From assembly GCA_963789215.1 (NCBI GenBank), contig CAWBJY010000005.1, forward strand, positions 62,001-126,000: a stretch of DNA of 64,000 nucleotides. The letters are read 5' to 3'. Made by a program: the position numbers and the translations under genes. This document shows, piece by piece, positions 17,372 to 25,822 of this stretch. Source of the stretch: Phormidesmis sp963789215 (lineage in GTDB: Bacteria > Cyanobacteriota > Cyanobacteriia > Phormidesmidales > Phormidesmidaceae). Each line of letters opens with the position of its first letter. Within the stretch, counting starts at the first letter, position 1. Under the pieces are notes generated by a model. The model was not told where the DNA came from and did not search any database. It saw only the letters and a program-made list of their open reading frames with translations.

Positions 17372-18025
17372 CTACTGCAAAGCGGCGGCTGGCTGCTTTT
17401 GCGTTTCTCGAACGTAGGTGACGAAGTTGCTGAGAATTTGGAGGCCGGGCTGGGAGGATTTTTCGGGGTGAAACTGCACGGCCATCAGGCTGCCGGTGGC
17501 AACAGCCGCGGTGACGGTTTGGCTGCCGTGGGTGACGGTCGCGGCGTTGATAGCGGGGTTGGTTGGTTCGGCGTAGTAGGAATGGACGAAGTAAACCCAG
17601 GCTTCTGGCGGGATGCCTTGCCAAATGGGACAGTCGGGCTGAGTGAGCTGTAGCTGGTTCCAGCCCATGTGAGGAATGGTGAGGCCGGGTTCATTTTTGA
17701 ATTTGCGGATGGTGCCTGGAAAGACGCCGATGCCGGGTTCTGTGCCTTCTTCAGAGCCTTCGAAGAGGAGCTGTAGACCGACGCAAATGCCTAGGAAGGG
17801 TTTCCCGCTAGTGGCGATGCGGCGAATGGGTTCGACTAGGTGGCGCGATCGCAGGTGCTGCATGGCCGGATCAAATGCGCCTACGCCAGGAAGAACAACG
17901 CCGTCTGCTTGCTCCATTTTGGCCACGTCGTTTGTAATAATAGGGGTTGCGCCTGCAAATTCTAAGCCCTTGCAAGCGGAGTGCAGGTTGCCCATGTCGT
18001 AGTCAATAACGGCGATTGTGGTCAT
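17372..18025 (-). CDS. hisH: Imidazole glycerol phosphate synthase glutaminase subunit
   Basis: HisH is a class I glutamine amidotransferase that supplies ammonia to HisF in histidine synthesis. The 217-residue chain shows the nucleophile Cys81 in FLGICVGLQLLFEGSEEG and the catalytic His186/Glu188 in VQFHPEKS, with the N-terminal IDYDMGNLHS and LPGVGAF segments. Length is normal. hisF and other his genes are absent from the window, as is common in cyanobacteria. Confidence 0.97.
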   Translation of the reverse strand: MTTIAVIDYDMGNLHSACKGLEFAGATPIITNDVAKMEQADGVVLPGVGAFDPAMQHLRSRHLVEPIRRIATSGKPFLGICVGLQLLFEGSEEGTEPGIGVFPGTIRKFKNEPGLTIPHMGWNQLQLTQPDCPIWQGIPPEAWVYFVHSYYAEPTNPAINAATVTHGSQTVTAAVATGSLMAVQFHPEKSSQPGLQILSNFVTYVRETQKQPAAALQ

Positions 18026-18097
18026 CGGGCGCTTACCTCCAGTGAATTGCCCTCATTATATAGAAGAAAGTTAGGTTGAGTTTCACTCGCGTTGTTT

Positions 18098-18123
18098 GAT
18101 GACAGCAGGCGATGACAGCAGGC
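18098..18123. repeat. 13-bp tandem repeat
   Basis: GATGACAGCAGGC occurs at 18098-18110 and 18111-18123, followed by a decayed GATGAGACAATAG. It sits just upstream of the C15 peptidase-like gene, inside its probable leader. Confidence 0.85.
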
Positions 18124-18139
18124 GATGAGACAATAGGTA

Positions 18140-18692
18140 ATGACAACCGAAAAACATTTGCAGACTAAAACTCATCCGACGACCCGAGGCCCGCTGCTGA
18201 TCACTTCGTTTCAGCCCTGGCGATCGCACCAACTCTCAAACTCGTCTCATGATTTGATAGCGGCAATGGCCGACGCCGGACAGCTGCCTGAGCGGACGAT
18301 CTGGCTTTCGCAGGTGCCGGTTAGCTTTGAGATGGCTCCGATTCGAGTGATTAACGCGCTGTATCGGTTTCGTCCTCGCGCGGTTGTGTGCTGCGGTATG
18401 GCCGAGAAGCGGGCTTATTTATCTCTCGAACAGCAGGGTAAAAGCGCTTCTCTCAGTTTACAGACAGGGCTTAATCTGAGCTGACTTGCTGGTGGATACG
18501 CACCTTAGCGAGATTAGTTACGACGCCGGTGATTATGTTTGTAATGCCCTTTATTACCGCGTTTTAGCGGCGATTCGAGAGAGTGCGATCGCAATGCCCT
18601 GCTTATTTGTACATGTACCGGTGCTAACAGCGCTGACGCGATCGCTGATTCAAGCAGATATGCAATTAGTGCTCGATAAAGTATCTGAGTAA
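18140..18692 (+). pseudogene. Pyroglutamyl-peptidase I-like (peptidase C15) gene with a frameshift
   Basis: Two overlapping frames join into one protein of about 183 residues. The first frame (from ATG 18140) starts like the family (GPLLITSFQPWRSHQLSNSSHDLI) and stops at TGA 18482-18484. The second, open from 18480 to 18692, carries the catalytic cysteine in DAGDYVCNALYYR and the histidine in LFVHVPVL. Removing one T at 18482 gives a continuous LNLSDLLVDTHLS. The family removes N-terminal pyroglutamate from peptides. Either the gene is inactivated or the base is a sequencing error. A programmed shift is unlikely because AGC-TGA offers poor re-pairing. Confidence 0.75.
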
Positions 18693-18880
18693 CACGTTTT
18701 GCGTATTTCTCGGGGTTCAACCCAACAAGATTAGATAAAGATCCAGTGTTTTAAACGAGGCTCTATTCGCAAGGGATAGACCACCGGTAAAACTTACATA
18801 ACCGTGCAATTTTTCTTGATACGTTCGGGCATCATCATGTGGACAGTTCCCTGTTCAGATCGCGCTATTTTATTTACGTT

Positions 18881-19381
18881 ATGAAAGCATCCCTGTTTCG
18901 TTCTGACTCGAAAACAAACACCGAACCCGCTGCTTTATCTCATCGCTGCGATGCAGGTTTCTCTAAAGATGAAGCCTTTTCTATTAACTGCTTGTTACGG
19001 ACTGTGCGGTTTGAAGAGTCCGTACGTTTGCTCTCTAGAATTAGCTACTGTTTTCCGCCAGCGTCTGCTGTTTCTGTTTCAACGGCGATGCAACATGCAA
19101 ACTTCTTGAACCGGTTGTTGTCTCAGTCGCAGGTGCATGTGGTTGAAGATATTGATGGCGCCCACGGCTACTTTTTGCAGATGGATAGCGTGCTGCAAGG
19201 CGATGCTAATCCGGCGCAGCTCTCGACGTTTTTATCGGGCGTTACCGAGGATATTGAAGCGATGCTTAAATACTTTCAGGCAGAAGCTTATCTATTGCAG
19301 GCAAAGAGTCTCTCTACGGTTTCTGAAGGCTGCAACACGGCCGATTTGCAAACTCAGGTTCGTACGCTCACTCAGCTGTAG
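18881..19381 (+). CDS. Hypothetical protein
   Basis: I do not recognise this 166-residue protein. It starts at ATG 18881 (MKASLFRSD); an in-frame GTG at 18839 would add 14 residues. It is mostly helical with several cysteines in the first half (SHRCDAGF, INCLLRTVRF, SYCFPP) and no signal peptide or membrane segment. A C-terminal LQTQVRTLTQL may be a short coiled coil. Neighbours give no clue: a broken peptidase gene upstream and a DUF3370 gene 120 bases downstream. Confidence 0.55.
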   Translation: MKASLFRSDSKTNTEPAALSHRCDAGFSKDEAFSINCLLRTVRFEESVRLLSRISYCFPPASAVSVSTAMQHANFLNRLLSQSQVHVVEDIDGAHGYFLQMDSVLQGDANPAQLSTFLSGVTEDIEAMLKYFQAEAYLLQAKSLSTVSEGCNTADLQTQVRTLTQL

Positions 19382-19502
19382 GGGTGGTGGTAGGGCGATT
19401 TTGTCAGCGGGGCGATCGCTTTGAGTGATGTTGCAAAAAGCTGACTTGTTGTAGACCTTCGGAGAGAATAAGTTACTGCCTTTGATAATAGAGAAGTCGC
19501 TT

Positions 19503-20978
19503 ATGCTGGCCTGGACGACGCTTTTGATGATACCGCAATTGTTAGTCTCACCACCGTTAGTCTCACCACCGTTAGCCTCGCACCCGTTAGCCTCACAGCT
19601 AGTGGCGCAGGCTCCGGCGGCTCCGGCGGAGATTGTCATCGAACAGCCCGTGCGGCCTTTGCCTGGATCGCTAGACGATGTACCGGTTTTTAATAGCAAC
19701 AGCCCTGAGCTAGTGGCCGAGCCGGGAATTTTACTCTCTACTTTTCCACCGGCAGGCATGGCTGATTTAGAGGCCCACTTGGACTTTGCCTTTAACGGTC
19801 GCTTTGACGTGTTTGCGCACCATGTTTATAAGGCCCTGGACTACGATGCGCAAGTGCCTGAATTGTTAGACAGCCTGTACGTTGGGGTGCTGCTGCATAA
19901 TCCAACTGATGAGCTGGTGACGGTGCGGGTGCTGACAGGTGCAAGCTATTTGAGTCAGCCGGATGCGCCGTTTGTCCCGCTGCCTAGCTTTGTGCCGTTT
20001 AGCTTGCTTAGCCCTGTGTATGCTGGGCCGGGTAGCCGAGCGATGGGCGATATTTTGCAGGGGAAGCGTCAGAATATTTTTCCGGCGGTGATTGCGATCG
20101 CGCCGGGTGAGAGTGAGCTGTTGATGAATCAGCCCATTCCAATTCGAGAGCTGGATCAGCCGATTAACGGACGCTCTACGCTGGTGAAGCTGGAGAGCAG
20201 CGGGCCGGTATACGTAGCGAGCTTGTCTCAGTTGGTGGGTTTAAACGAAAGCGGAGAAGAGATACCGCCGAGTTTGGCGTCTTGGGAGCAGATTTTACGA
20301 GAGGGCAGTTTGGCGGGGCCGCGCGATCGCATTCCAACGCCTTTACCCAAAGATAGCGATGAGCCTCTAATTTACGGTCGCGTAGCCGGTGTCTCTAAGG
20401 GGTCTCAGTGGCAGAGCGTTCTCACTGATGAGATAGTTTCTAAGGCGACTCAGAAATTTGCGGCTCAGAAATTGACGATTCCAGCAGCGGGCGAAGCTTT
20501 TTCTTACGGAATTAGTCTTTTGTATGGTGGCACCATGGGTACTGGGCAGGTGCAGAGTGCGCCGATGATAGTCCGCTATCCAGATACCGCTTACCAGGCA
20601 CATGGCAATTATGGGGTGCGCTATAGCCTGACGCTGCCGTTGCATAATCCGACGGATACGCCACAGTCGGTATCAGTGGCCTTGCAGACGGCGATTAAAG
20701 AAGATGAGCTAAGTGCAGGCGGACTCAGATTTTTTGTGGAAGAAGCGCCGCAGACCTTTTTTCGAGGGCCAGTGCAGGTACGCTATCAGAGCGATGAGGG
20801 CTTTCCACAAATTCGCAATATTCATCTGGTGCAAAAGCGCGGACAGCAGAGCGAGCCATTGGCAACTGTAACGCTCGCACCGCAAGAGACTCGTACGGTA
20901 CAAGTCGATTTGCTGTATCCGGCTGACTCGACGCCGCCACAGGTTTTAACGGTGGAGACAGCGGCGGCGATGCCGTAG
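19503..20978 (+). CDS. DUF3370 family exported protein
   Basis: The 491-residue protein has a hydrophobic signal sequence stretched by repeats, then VRPLPGSLDDVPVFNSNSPE and EPGILLSTFPPAGM, a run I associate with DUF3370, a cyanobacterial family of unknown function. The rest is beta-rich (LYVGVLLHNPTDE, YSLTLPLHNPTDTPQS). Two similar LHNPTD motifs suggest repeated sandwich domains. Expected location is periplasm or outer surface. ATG 19503 is preceded by GAGAAG at suitable distance and is preferred over the TTG at 19482. Confidence 0.78.
   Translation: MLAWTTLLMIPQLLVSPPLVSPPLASHPLASQLVAQAPAAPAEIVIEQPVRPLPGSLDDVPVFNSNSPELVAEPGILLSTFPPAGMADLEAHLDFAFNGRFDVFAHHVYKALDYDAQVPELLDSLYVGVLLHNPTDELVTVRVLTGASYLSQPDAPFVPLPSFVPFSLLSPVYAGPGSRAMGDILQGKRQNIFPAVIAIAPGESELLMNQPIPIRELDQPINGRSTLVKLESSGPVYVASLSQLVGLNESGEEIPPSLASWEQILREGSLAGPRDRIPTPLPKDSDEPLIYGRVAGVSKGSQWQSVLTDEIVSKATQKFAAQKLTIPAAGEAFSYGISLLYGGTMGTGQVQSAPMIVRYPDTAYQAHGNYGVRYSLTLPLHNPTDTPQSVSVALQTAIKEDELSAGGLRFFVEEAPQTFFRGPVQVRYQSDEGFPQIRNIHLVQKRGQQSEPLATVTLAPQETRTVQVDLLYPADSTPPQVLTVETAAAMP
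19541..19600. repeat. 15-bp tandem repeat inside the signal sequence
   Basis: The unit GTTAGTCTCACCACC is present exactly at 19541-19555 and 19556-19570 and in diverged form at 19571-19585 and 19586-19600. It encodes the repeating LVSPP/LASHP residues of the DUF3370 signal region and keeps frame. Confidence 0.92.
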
Positions 20979-21083
20979 TTTTTTAAGGCTTTCCACTGAG
21001 GCCTCGCACTAGGCGATAGGTTTGCTGCGACGTACTCAGACGTACTCATTAGATAATAGCGAGATTCGCAGTCAGGTTTACGT

Positions 21084-21953
21084 ATGGTGATTAAAGGAAC
21101 AACTCAACTGTTAGGTGTGATTGGTTACCCGGTGGAGCATTCTTTTTCGCCGCTGATGCATAACGCTGCGATCGCCGATCTAAAGGCCGACTACGCTTAT
21201 TTGCCCTTTCCTATTGCGCCCAGTGATTTGGAGCGGGCGATCGCGGGCTTCTCTGCGATTAATCTGCGTGGGTTTAATATTACTATTCCGCATAAGCGGG
21301 CCATTATGCCGCTGCTAGATGAGATCAGTGAGACGGCGAGAGTAATTGGCGCGGTGAATACGGTGTGGCGAGAGGGCAATCAGTGGCACGGGACTAATAC
21401 AGATGCGGCAGGATTTTTAGCGCCGCTGAAAGTGTTGGAGAGAGATTGGGCTAACCGGCCTGCGATGATTTTAGGCAACGGGGGGGCGGCGCAGGCGGTG
21501 GCCGTTGCTTGTGCTCAGCTGGGATGTCCGGAGATTTGGGTGGCGGGGCGATCGCCCGATAAGCTGGCAACGTTTTCGCAGAGCTGGGCCGCTTCGCCAG
21601 AAATCTCAGCTCATTTGCGTTTGATTAAGTGGGCTGAGATCGATGAGTTCTTGCCTAGGGCGGGGCTGGTTGTAAATGCGACCCCAATTGGGATGCATCC
21701 GCGTTTTGAAGCGTCGCCTCTAGATCAGCGGCAAGTAGGTTTGATGGAGGGAAGTGCGATCGCCTACGACCTGATTTATACGCCTCGGCCCACGCAGTTT
21801 TTGCAGTGGGCTGGTGCGGCTGGAATAACAGCCGTTGACGGTTTGGAAATGCTGATACAGCAGGGCGCAGCCGCGCTAGAAATATGGGTGGGCCAGCCGG
21901 CTCCAGTTGAGATTATGCGTCAGACATTGCTAGATTATCTGGCCTCTCGATAG
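21084..21953 (+). CDS. aroE: Shikimate dehydrogenase
   Basis: AroE reduces 3-dehydroshikimate to shikimate with NADPH, one step before AroK. The 289-residue protein has the substrate-binding GYPVEHSFSPLMHN, catalytic Lys71 in NITIPHKR and Asp107 in GTNTDAAGF, the dinucleotide-binding ILGNGGAAQA loop, and the C-terminal DGLEMLIQQGAAALEIW. Length is normal. It is a single gene flanked by a DUF3370 and a small secreted-protein gene on the same strand. Confidence 0.97.
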   Translation: MVIKGTTQLLGVIGYPVEHSFSPLMHNAAIADLKADYAYLPFPIAPSDLERAIAGFSAINLRGFNITIPHKRAIMPLLDEISETARVIGAVNTVWREGNQWHGTNTDAAGFLAPLKVLERDWANRPAMILGNGGAAQAVAVACAQLGCPEIWVAGRSPDKLATFSQSWAASPEISAHLRLIKWAEIDEFLPRAGLVVNATPIGMHPRFEASPLDQRQVGLMEGSAIAYDLIYTPRPTQFLQWAGAAGITAVDGLEMLIQQGAAALEIWVGQPAPVEIMRQTLLDYLASR

Positions 21954-22105
21954 CTTGTTGCGATAGCGCTGAGCTGTCTGCTATGTCGACCAGCGGAATG
22001 ATAAATTGACTTCCTTATTCGCGGTAAGCTAGTAAGAGAATGGCTCTGAGCGACCGACGCTTGCAAGCTGTTTTGCGTTCGTAATGCTCTGGCGACTATT
22101 TTTAT

Positions 22106-22639
22106 ATGACTTCTAGGTTTTTCAAAAAGCCGTCTTTTTCGCGGCAGTCTTCTTCGTGGCAGTCTTCCAGATGGCTGACTTTGCCAGTTACGGCACTAAT
22201 TAGCTGTTTTGCTTTTTTAACTGTCTTTTTAGCGAGTACTCCACCGGCTTACGCGCTGACCCAAGTTGCCCTAACGGATTTAGTCGCCGAGGAATGTCCG
22301 GCGGATGCGGCCTACGCAGAGAACTTGACGACTAGTGGGTCTTCGATGCAGGCGACCTGTTACTTGATTAAAGGAACGGCGGTGAACAATTCGGGTAAAG
22401 ACATTATGGATGCGGACATTTTTGGCCGTATTTTTGATGCGGATGGCAATGCGGTGATGAAAAATCGGTATCGTTTGGGCGGGATTGAATATGTGCCGGT
22501 CGGCGAGAGTGATTTTTCTTTTAGAGTGTCGGTGCCCGCTGTGCAGCCTGCGCCTTTGCGACTAGAGAAGTTCAAGGCGTCTGGGTTTGCGAGCAAGGTA
22601 AGAAGGTTTCAGGCTTGGGATCGCTCGATTGATGAGTAG
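22106..22639 (+). CDS. Small exported protein of unknown function
   Basis: The N-terminus is basic and serine-rich, followed by a hydrophobic stretch ending STPPAYALT, so a signal peptide of about 50 residues is likely. The mature ~127 residues are beta-rich (CYLIKGTAVNNSGKDIMDADIFGRIFDADGNAV, then VGESDFSFRVSVP), a pattern like the FxLYD-type domains of secreted proteins. Two cysteines could form a disulfide. Function unknown. It ends just before a strong terminator. Confidence 0.65.
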   Translation: MTSRFFKKPSFSRQSSSWQSSRWLTLPVTALISCFAFLTVFLASTPPAYALTQVALTDLVAEECPADAAYAENLTTSGSSMQATCYLIKGTAVNNSGKDIMDADIFGRIFDADGNAVMKNRYRLGGIEYVPVGESDFSFRVSVPAVQPAPLRLEKFKASGFASKVRRFQAWDRSIDE

Positions 22640-22684
22640 GTTGATTGGCTGCCATCCCAGATAGAAAAAAGGATAGAAAAAGCG

Positions 22685-22718
22685 AAAGCCGCATCCCAAA
22701 AAATGGATGCGGCTTTTT
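22685..22718 (+). terminator. Rho-independent terminator
   Basis: A 12-bp stem (AAAGCCGCATCC at 22685-22696, GGATGCGGCTTT at 22705-22716) with an 8-base loop ends in a T-run (22714-22718). It closes the rightward gene at 22106-22639. It lies between convergent genes and might also slow the leftward yggT transcript. Confidence 0.92.
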
Positions 22719-22751
22719 AGATTTTGTCTTTTTAGCTAGTGGGCCTGTAAG

Positions 22752-23057
22752 TTAACCCAAAGAAGCGTTGTAGACCAAAGCCGTTACTGTGCTGCCTAGA
22801 CTGCCGACAACGCTCGCTAATACCTGGAGTAGAATAATTGCCAAAATGGCTGAAAGATCGAGGCCCCCAATCGGCGGGATGATGGAGCGAAATAGATTGA
22901 GATAGGGGTCGGTGAGCTGCATAATGGCGCTGAAGAAGGGGTTACTCCAATCTACGTTGGGAAACCAACTTAACAAAATACGAACGAAAAGAATCGCCAG
23001 GTAGATGTTTAGAAAGGTCACCAGACTTGTAAACAGTATGGTTGAAATGTCGGCCAT
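22752..23057 (-). CDS. YggT/YlmG family membrane protein
   Basis: The 101-residue protein has two membrane segments (about 5-27 and 68-93) and the YggT signature between them: FVRILLSWFPNVDWSNPF and LTDPYLNLFRSIIPPIGGLDLS. Cyanobacterial and plastid YlmG proteins have been implicated in nucleoid distribution and cytochrome b6f assembly; the exact role here is unknown. Length is normal for the family. Confidence 0.92.
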   Translation of the reverse strand: MADISTILFTSLVTFLNIYLAILFVRILLSWFPNVDWSNPFFSAIMQLTDPYLNLFRSIIPPIGGLDLSAILAIILLQVLASVVGSLGSTVTALVYNASLG

Positions 23058-23205
23058 AGTTATTCGCTCTAGATGTTGAGACAGCTATTATATTGCATCC
23101 TATTCTAGCTGATGATATTTCACTTGCAATCAATCCTAAGTCAGCTACGCTTCACTTAGCTAGTTGGCCGTTAGATCTTTTAGCCTGCTATTTGCTCATA
23201 TTTGC

Positions 23206-23529
23206 TTAATTTTCCGAGTCTGTGGAATATCCTGCGTAGTCCACTCTTTTCTGGCCGTTGTTGACGCTGCCCATTTGCCCGCGCACGTCTTCAATAGCCG
23301 TATTAAGCTGGGCAATTTTGTCTTCTAGGCCGCGTCTAGCAAGTTCCATTCGCTCCTCGGTCGTGGCATCTTCTAAGCGGTGTCGCTCTTCTTCTGAAAG
23401 CTGGCCAAAGTCTTCGTCGGGGGCGCCGCGACGTAGCCGATTGCTGGCTAGTACGCCAATGACGCCGCCAACGACGCCGCCTAAGAAGGCTCCGGCAACA
23501 AATCCGCTCGTAAAGTTGTTTTGGCTCAT
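23206..23529 (-). CDS. Small YtxH-like membrane protein
   Basis: A single glycine-rich hydrophobic helix (FVAGAFLGGVVGGVIGVLAS, residues about 10-29) is followed by a basic LRRG and a charged, probably coiled-coil tail (LEDATTEERMELARRGLEDKIAQL). This plan is shared with YtxH-like stress proteins, but similarity is general. It lies 41 bases downstream of upp on the same strand. Confidence 0.65.
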   Translation of the reverse strand: MSQNNFTSGFVAGAFLGGVVGGVIGVLASNRLRRGAPDEDFGQLSEEERHRLEDATTEERMELARRGLEDKIAQLNTAIEDVRGQMGSVNNGQKRVDYAGYSTDSEN

Positions 23530-23570
23530 GGGAATGTTCTCTTCGCTTGATTTACCACTGTTATGTTTGC

Positions 23571-24221
23571 TTATGTGCCGAATGTGCGATCGCCCGCATC
23601 CCCTAATCCGGGCACGATGAAGCCATTTTCGTCTAAGCCTTCGTCAATAATGGCTGAGTAAATGGCTATCGTCGGATAATGTTCGGCAATTTTTTGTAGG
23701 GCGGGTGGTGCGACAACGACAGAAATAATTCGAATGAGCGCGGGGTCGATGCCTCTTTGCGTGAGTTCGGCGAGCGTTGCCATTATCGTACCGCCTGTAG
23801 CCATCATCGGTTCGCTAATGATAACGCGAGTATTTGGCGCAAACTTCTCCGGCAGCTTGTTGAGGTAGCAGTCGGCTTCTAGCGTTTCTTCGTTGCGAGC
23901 AAAGCCTAGATGATAGGTGCTGCTTGTGGGTACGGCACTTTGAATGCCTTCGAGAAGGGCTAAACCGGCTCGAATAATTGGCACGATAGCGATAGAGGCT
24001 TCTGGATCGACAAAGGTGGCAGGGCAGGTTTGAAGCGGCGTTTCTATGTCCATATCGATGGTGGGTAACCAGTCGCGAACCGCTTCGTAGGTAAGCCATC
24101 GGCCTAGCTCGGTCATGGCGCTGCGGAAAATGGGGGAGGGGGTGGTGTTACTGCGGGCTACGCCTAGCCAGTGCTTGATAAGGGGATGCGGAGGGACGTA
24201 GATACGAAGTTGTAGAGCCAT
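23571..24221 (-). CDS. upp: Uracil phosphoribosyltransferase
   Basis: Upp makes UMP from uracil and PRPP in pyrimidine salvage. The 216 residues include the PRPP-loop equivalent EPMMATGGTIMATL (about 136-149), the IVPIIRAGLALLEG segment and the uracil-binding C-terminus FIVPGLGDAGDRTFGT. Length is normal. The gene is leftward and followed by the small YtxH-like gene. Confidence 0.96.
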   Translation of the reverse strand: MALQLRIYVPPHPLIKHWLGVARSNTTPSPIFRSAMTELGRWLTYEAVRDWLPTIDMDIETPLQTCPATFVDPEASIAIVPIIRAGLALLEGIQSAVPTSSTYHLGFARNEETLEADCYLNKLPEKFAPNTRVIISEPMMATGGTIMATLAELTQRGIDPALIRIISVVVAPPALQKIAEHYPTIAIYSAIIDEGLDENGFIVPGLGDAGDRTFGT

Positions 24222-24294
24222 TTAGGAGTGATGAATGATGGGTGATTGGGGATGCGCTGGCATCATCATACTGCCGTGAATTGGCTTATCCAAA

Positions 24295-24906
24295 CTAGCT
24301 GAACCAGAATAGGCCGCCGATAGTCAACAGAATGCCGATTAGCGCAATCCAGACGAACTGGTTGTCTTCGGTGTTTACCTGGCTAAGGTCGAGGGGTTCG
24401 GGTTCAAGCTGAGGTTTTCTGCGACGTGGCTTCTTGGCTTTTTGGACGTACTGTTTGCCGTTGTCTTCGTCTAGGTTGCTCAGATCGGGGATTTTGGTCG
24501 TCCATTCTGGCTTTAGCTCTAGTTCGGGTGCTTCGAGAATGTAGAGGAGGCGCTTGCTTTGGCGCTTGGTATCAAGATCTGGATGGAGGATGAGCTTGCG
24601 GCAGAGGGCAAGTCCGGCCTGGTTTTCGCCTGCGGCGATGTAGGCGTTGACTAGCCAGAGCTGAATTTCGCCGCCGCGCATTCCGATGGGGTTGGAAAGC
24701 TTGAGGGCGGTTTGGAAGTGGGCGATCGCTTTCTTATACCGCCCACGCTCAAAAGCGGCCTGCCCTGTCGCGAGTTCTACTTGAGCTAGCGCCTTTTTCT
24801 CGCTGTTGTCGAGCTTGTTGAGCTTTTCTTGAAGGGGATCTGGTGGAAGCTTGTTTGAAGGCTGTGGCTGCTCGGACTGGGGAGAGGGGGAGGACTCCAA
24901 AGTCAT
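24295..24906 (-). CDS. TPR-like protein with C-terminal membrane anchor
   Basis: The 203-residue protein has an acidic/proline N-terminus and one or two tetratricopeptide-like units (ALAQVELATGQAAFERGRYK, then AIAHFQTALKLSNPIG). A basic KKPRRRKPQ stretch follows, and one terminal hydrophobic helix (FVWIALIGILLTIGGLFWFS) ends the chain, so it is tail-anchored. TPRs mediate protein contacts; the partner is unknown. Confidence 0.78.
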   Translation of the reverse strand: MTLESSPSPQSEQPQPSNKLPPDPLQEKLNKLDNSEKKALAQVELATGQAAFERGRYKKAIAHFQTALKLSNPIGMRGGEIQLWLVNAYIAAGENQAGLALCRKLILHPDLDTKRQSKRLLYILEAPELELKPEWTTKIPDLSNLDEDNGKQYVQKAKKPRRRKPQLEPEPLDLSQVNTEDNQFVWIALIGILLTIGGLFWFS

Positions 24907-25029
24907 ATTGAAATAGTTAGATATCGGCTGTCCTCTATTGTATCGCGTTGGCTCTAGAGAATATTTCGCGCAGATGAGAGACTGGGATTAGGCGAAGCTG
25001 ATTGTGAGTTCTCAAGGTTTAAAAATTCG

Positions 25030-25794
25030 ATGCTGATGTTAATTTCTCCTGCTAAGACGCTGGATTACACAGGGGCAGATTATGCCCGCTTCACCCTACC
25101 AGCCGTTTTGGATCGAAGTGAGGTTTTGGCAAAGCAGCTCAGCGGTTACGATGCTGCTGAGCTGTCGGTACTCATGAAGATTAGCGATAAGTTAGCCGAT
25201 TTGAACTATCAGCGGTATCAAGAATTTCAGGTGCCGTTTACGCTAGATAATGCCAAACAGGCGCTGCTTGCTTTCAAGGGCGATGTTTATAAGGGGATGA
25301 CCGTTGATAGCTATACCGATGAGGATTTGGCGTTTGCTCAAGATCATTTGAGGATTCTTTCTGGCCTTTACGGCGTGCTTCGACCTCTCGATTTGATGCA
25401 GCCTTACCGGTTGGAAATGGGAACTAAGCTATCCAATGAGAAGGGTAAAAACCTCTATGAATTTTGGGGAACGCAAATCTCAGAATTGCTTAACGCTGGG
25501 CTTCAGTCGCACGATGATCCTTGTATCGTCAACTTAGCTTCGAATGAATACTTTAAATCGGTAGATCGTGAAACGCTGAAGGCGCGTGTTCTAAACATTG
25601 ACTTTAAAGAGAATAAGGACGGCGACTATAAAATAGTTGCTATTTACGCTAAGCGGGCGCGGGGACTGATGGCAGATTTTGTGATTCGCAATCGGATTGA
25701 GCGGGTTGAGGCGCTGCAAGGATTCGATGCTGAGGGCTATACCTTTCGCGAGTCGCTTTCGGCGGCGGATCATTGGATTTTTTGTCGCGACTGA
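25030..25794 (+). CDS. yaaA: Peroxide stress protein YaaA
   Basis: The 254-residue protein begins with the family hallmark MLMLISPAKTLDY and contains LMKISDKLADLN, FKGDVYKGM, LRILSGLYGVLRPLDLMQPYRLEMG and IVNLASNEYFK. In E. coli YaaA lowers free iron and limits Fenton damage during peroxide stress. Length matches. It stands alone on the plus strand. Confidence 0.95.
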   Translation: MLMLISPAKTLDYTGADYARFTLPAVLDRSEVLAKQLSGYDAAELSVLMKISDKLADLNYQRYQEFQVPFTLDNAKQALLAFKGDVYKGMTVDSYTDEDLAFAQDHLRILSGLYGVLRPLDLMQPYRLEMGTKLSNEKGKNLYEFWGTQISELLNAGLQSHDDPCIVNLASNEYFKSVDRETLKARVLNIDFKENKDGDYKIVAIYAKRARGLMADFVIRNRIERVEALQGFDAEGYTFRESLSAADHWIFCRD

Positions 25795-25822
25795 GTTGTT
25801 TGGTGCCGGGCTTCGACTACGC

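Noticed and set aside
17399..18002. Long plus-strand frames opposite hisH
   Set aside because: They are antisense to a clear hisH, have no family resemblance, and exist because of third-position bias.
18470..18490. Programmed +1 frameshift like prfB at AGC-TGA-C
   Set aside because: The stop context TGA-C is similar, but the P-site AGC cannot re-pair after a +1 slip and there is no upstream Shine-Dalgarno-like stimulator at the right distance.
18700..18740. tRNA-like GGGGTTCAACCC element
   Set aside because: The loop is too short for a T-arm and no acceptor, D or anticodon arms are found nearby.
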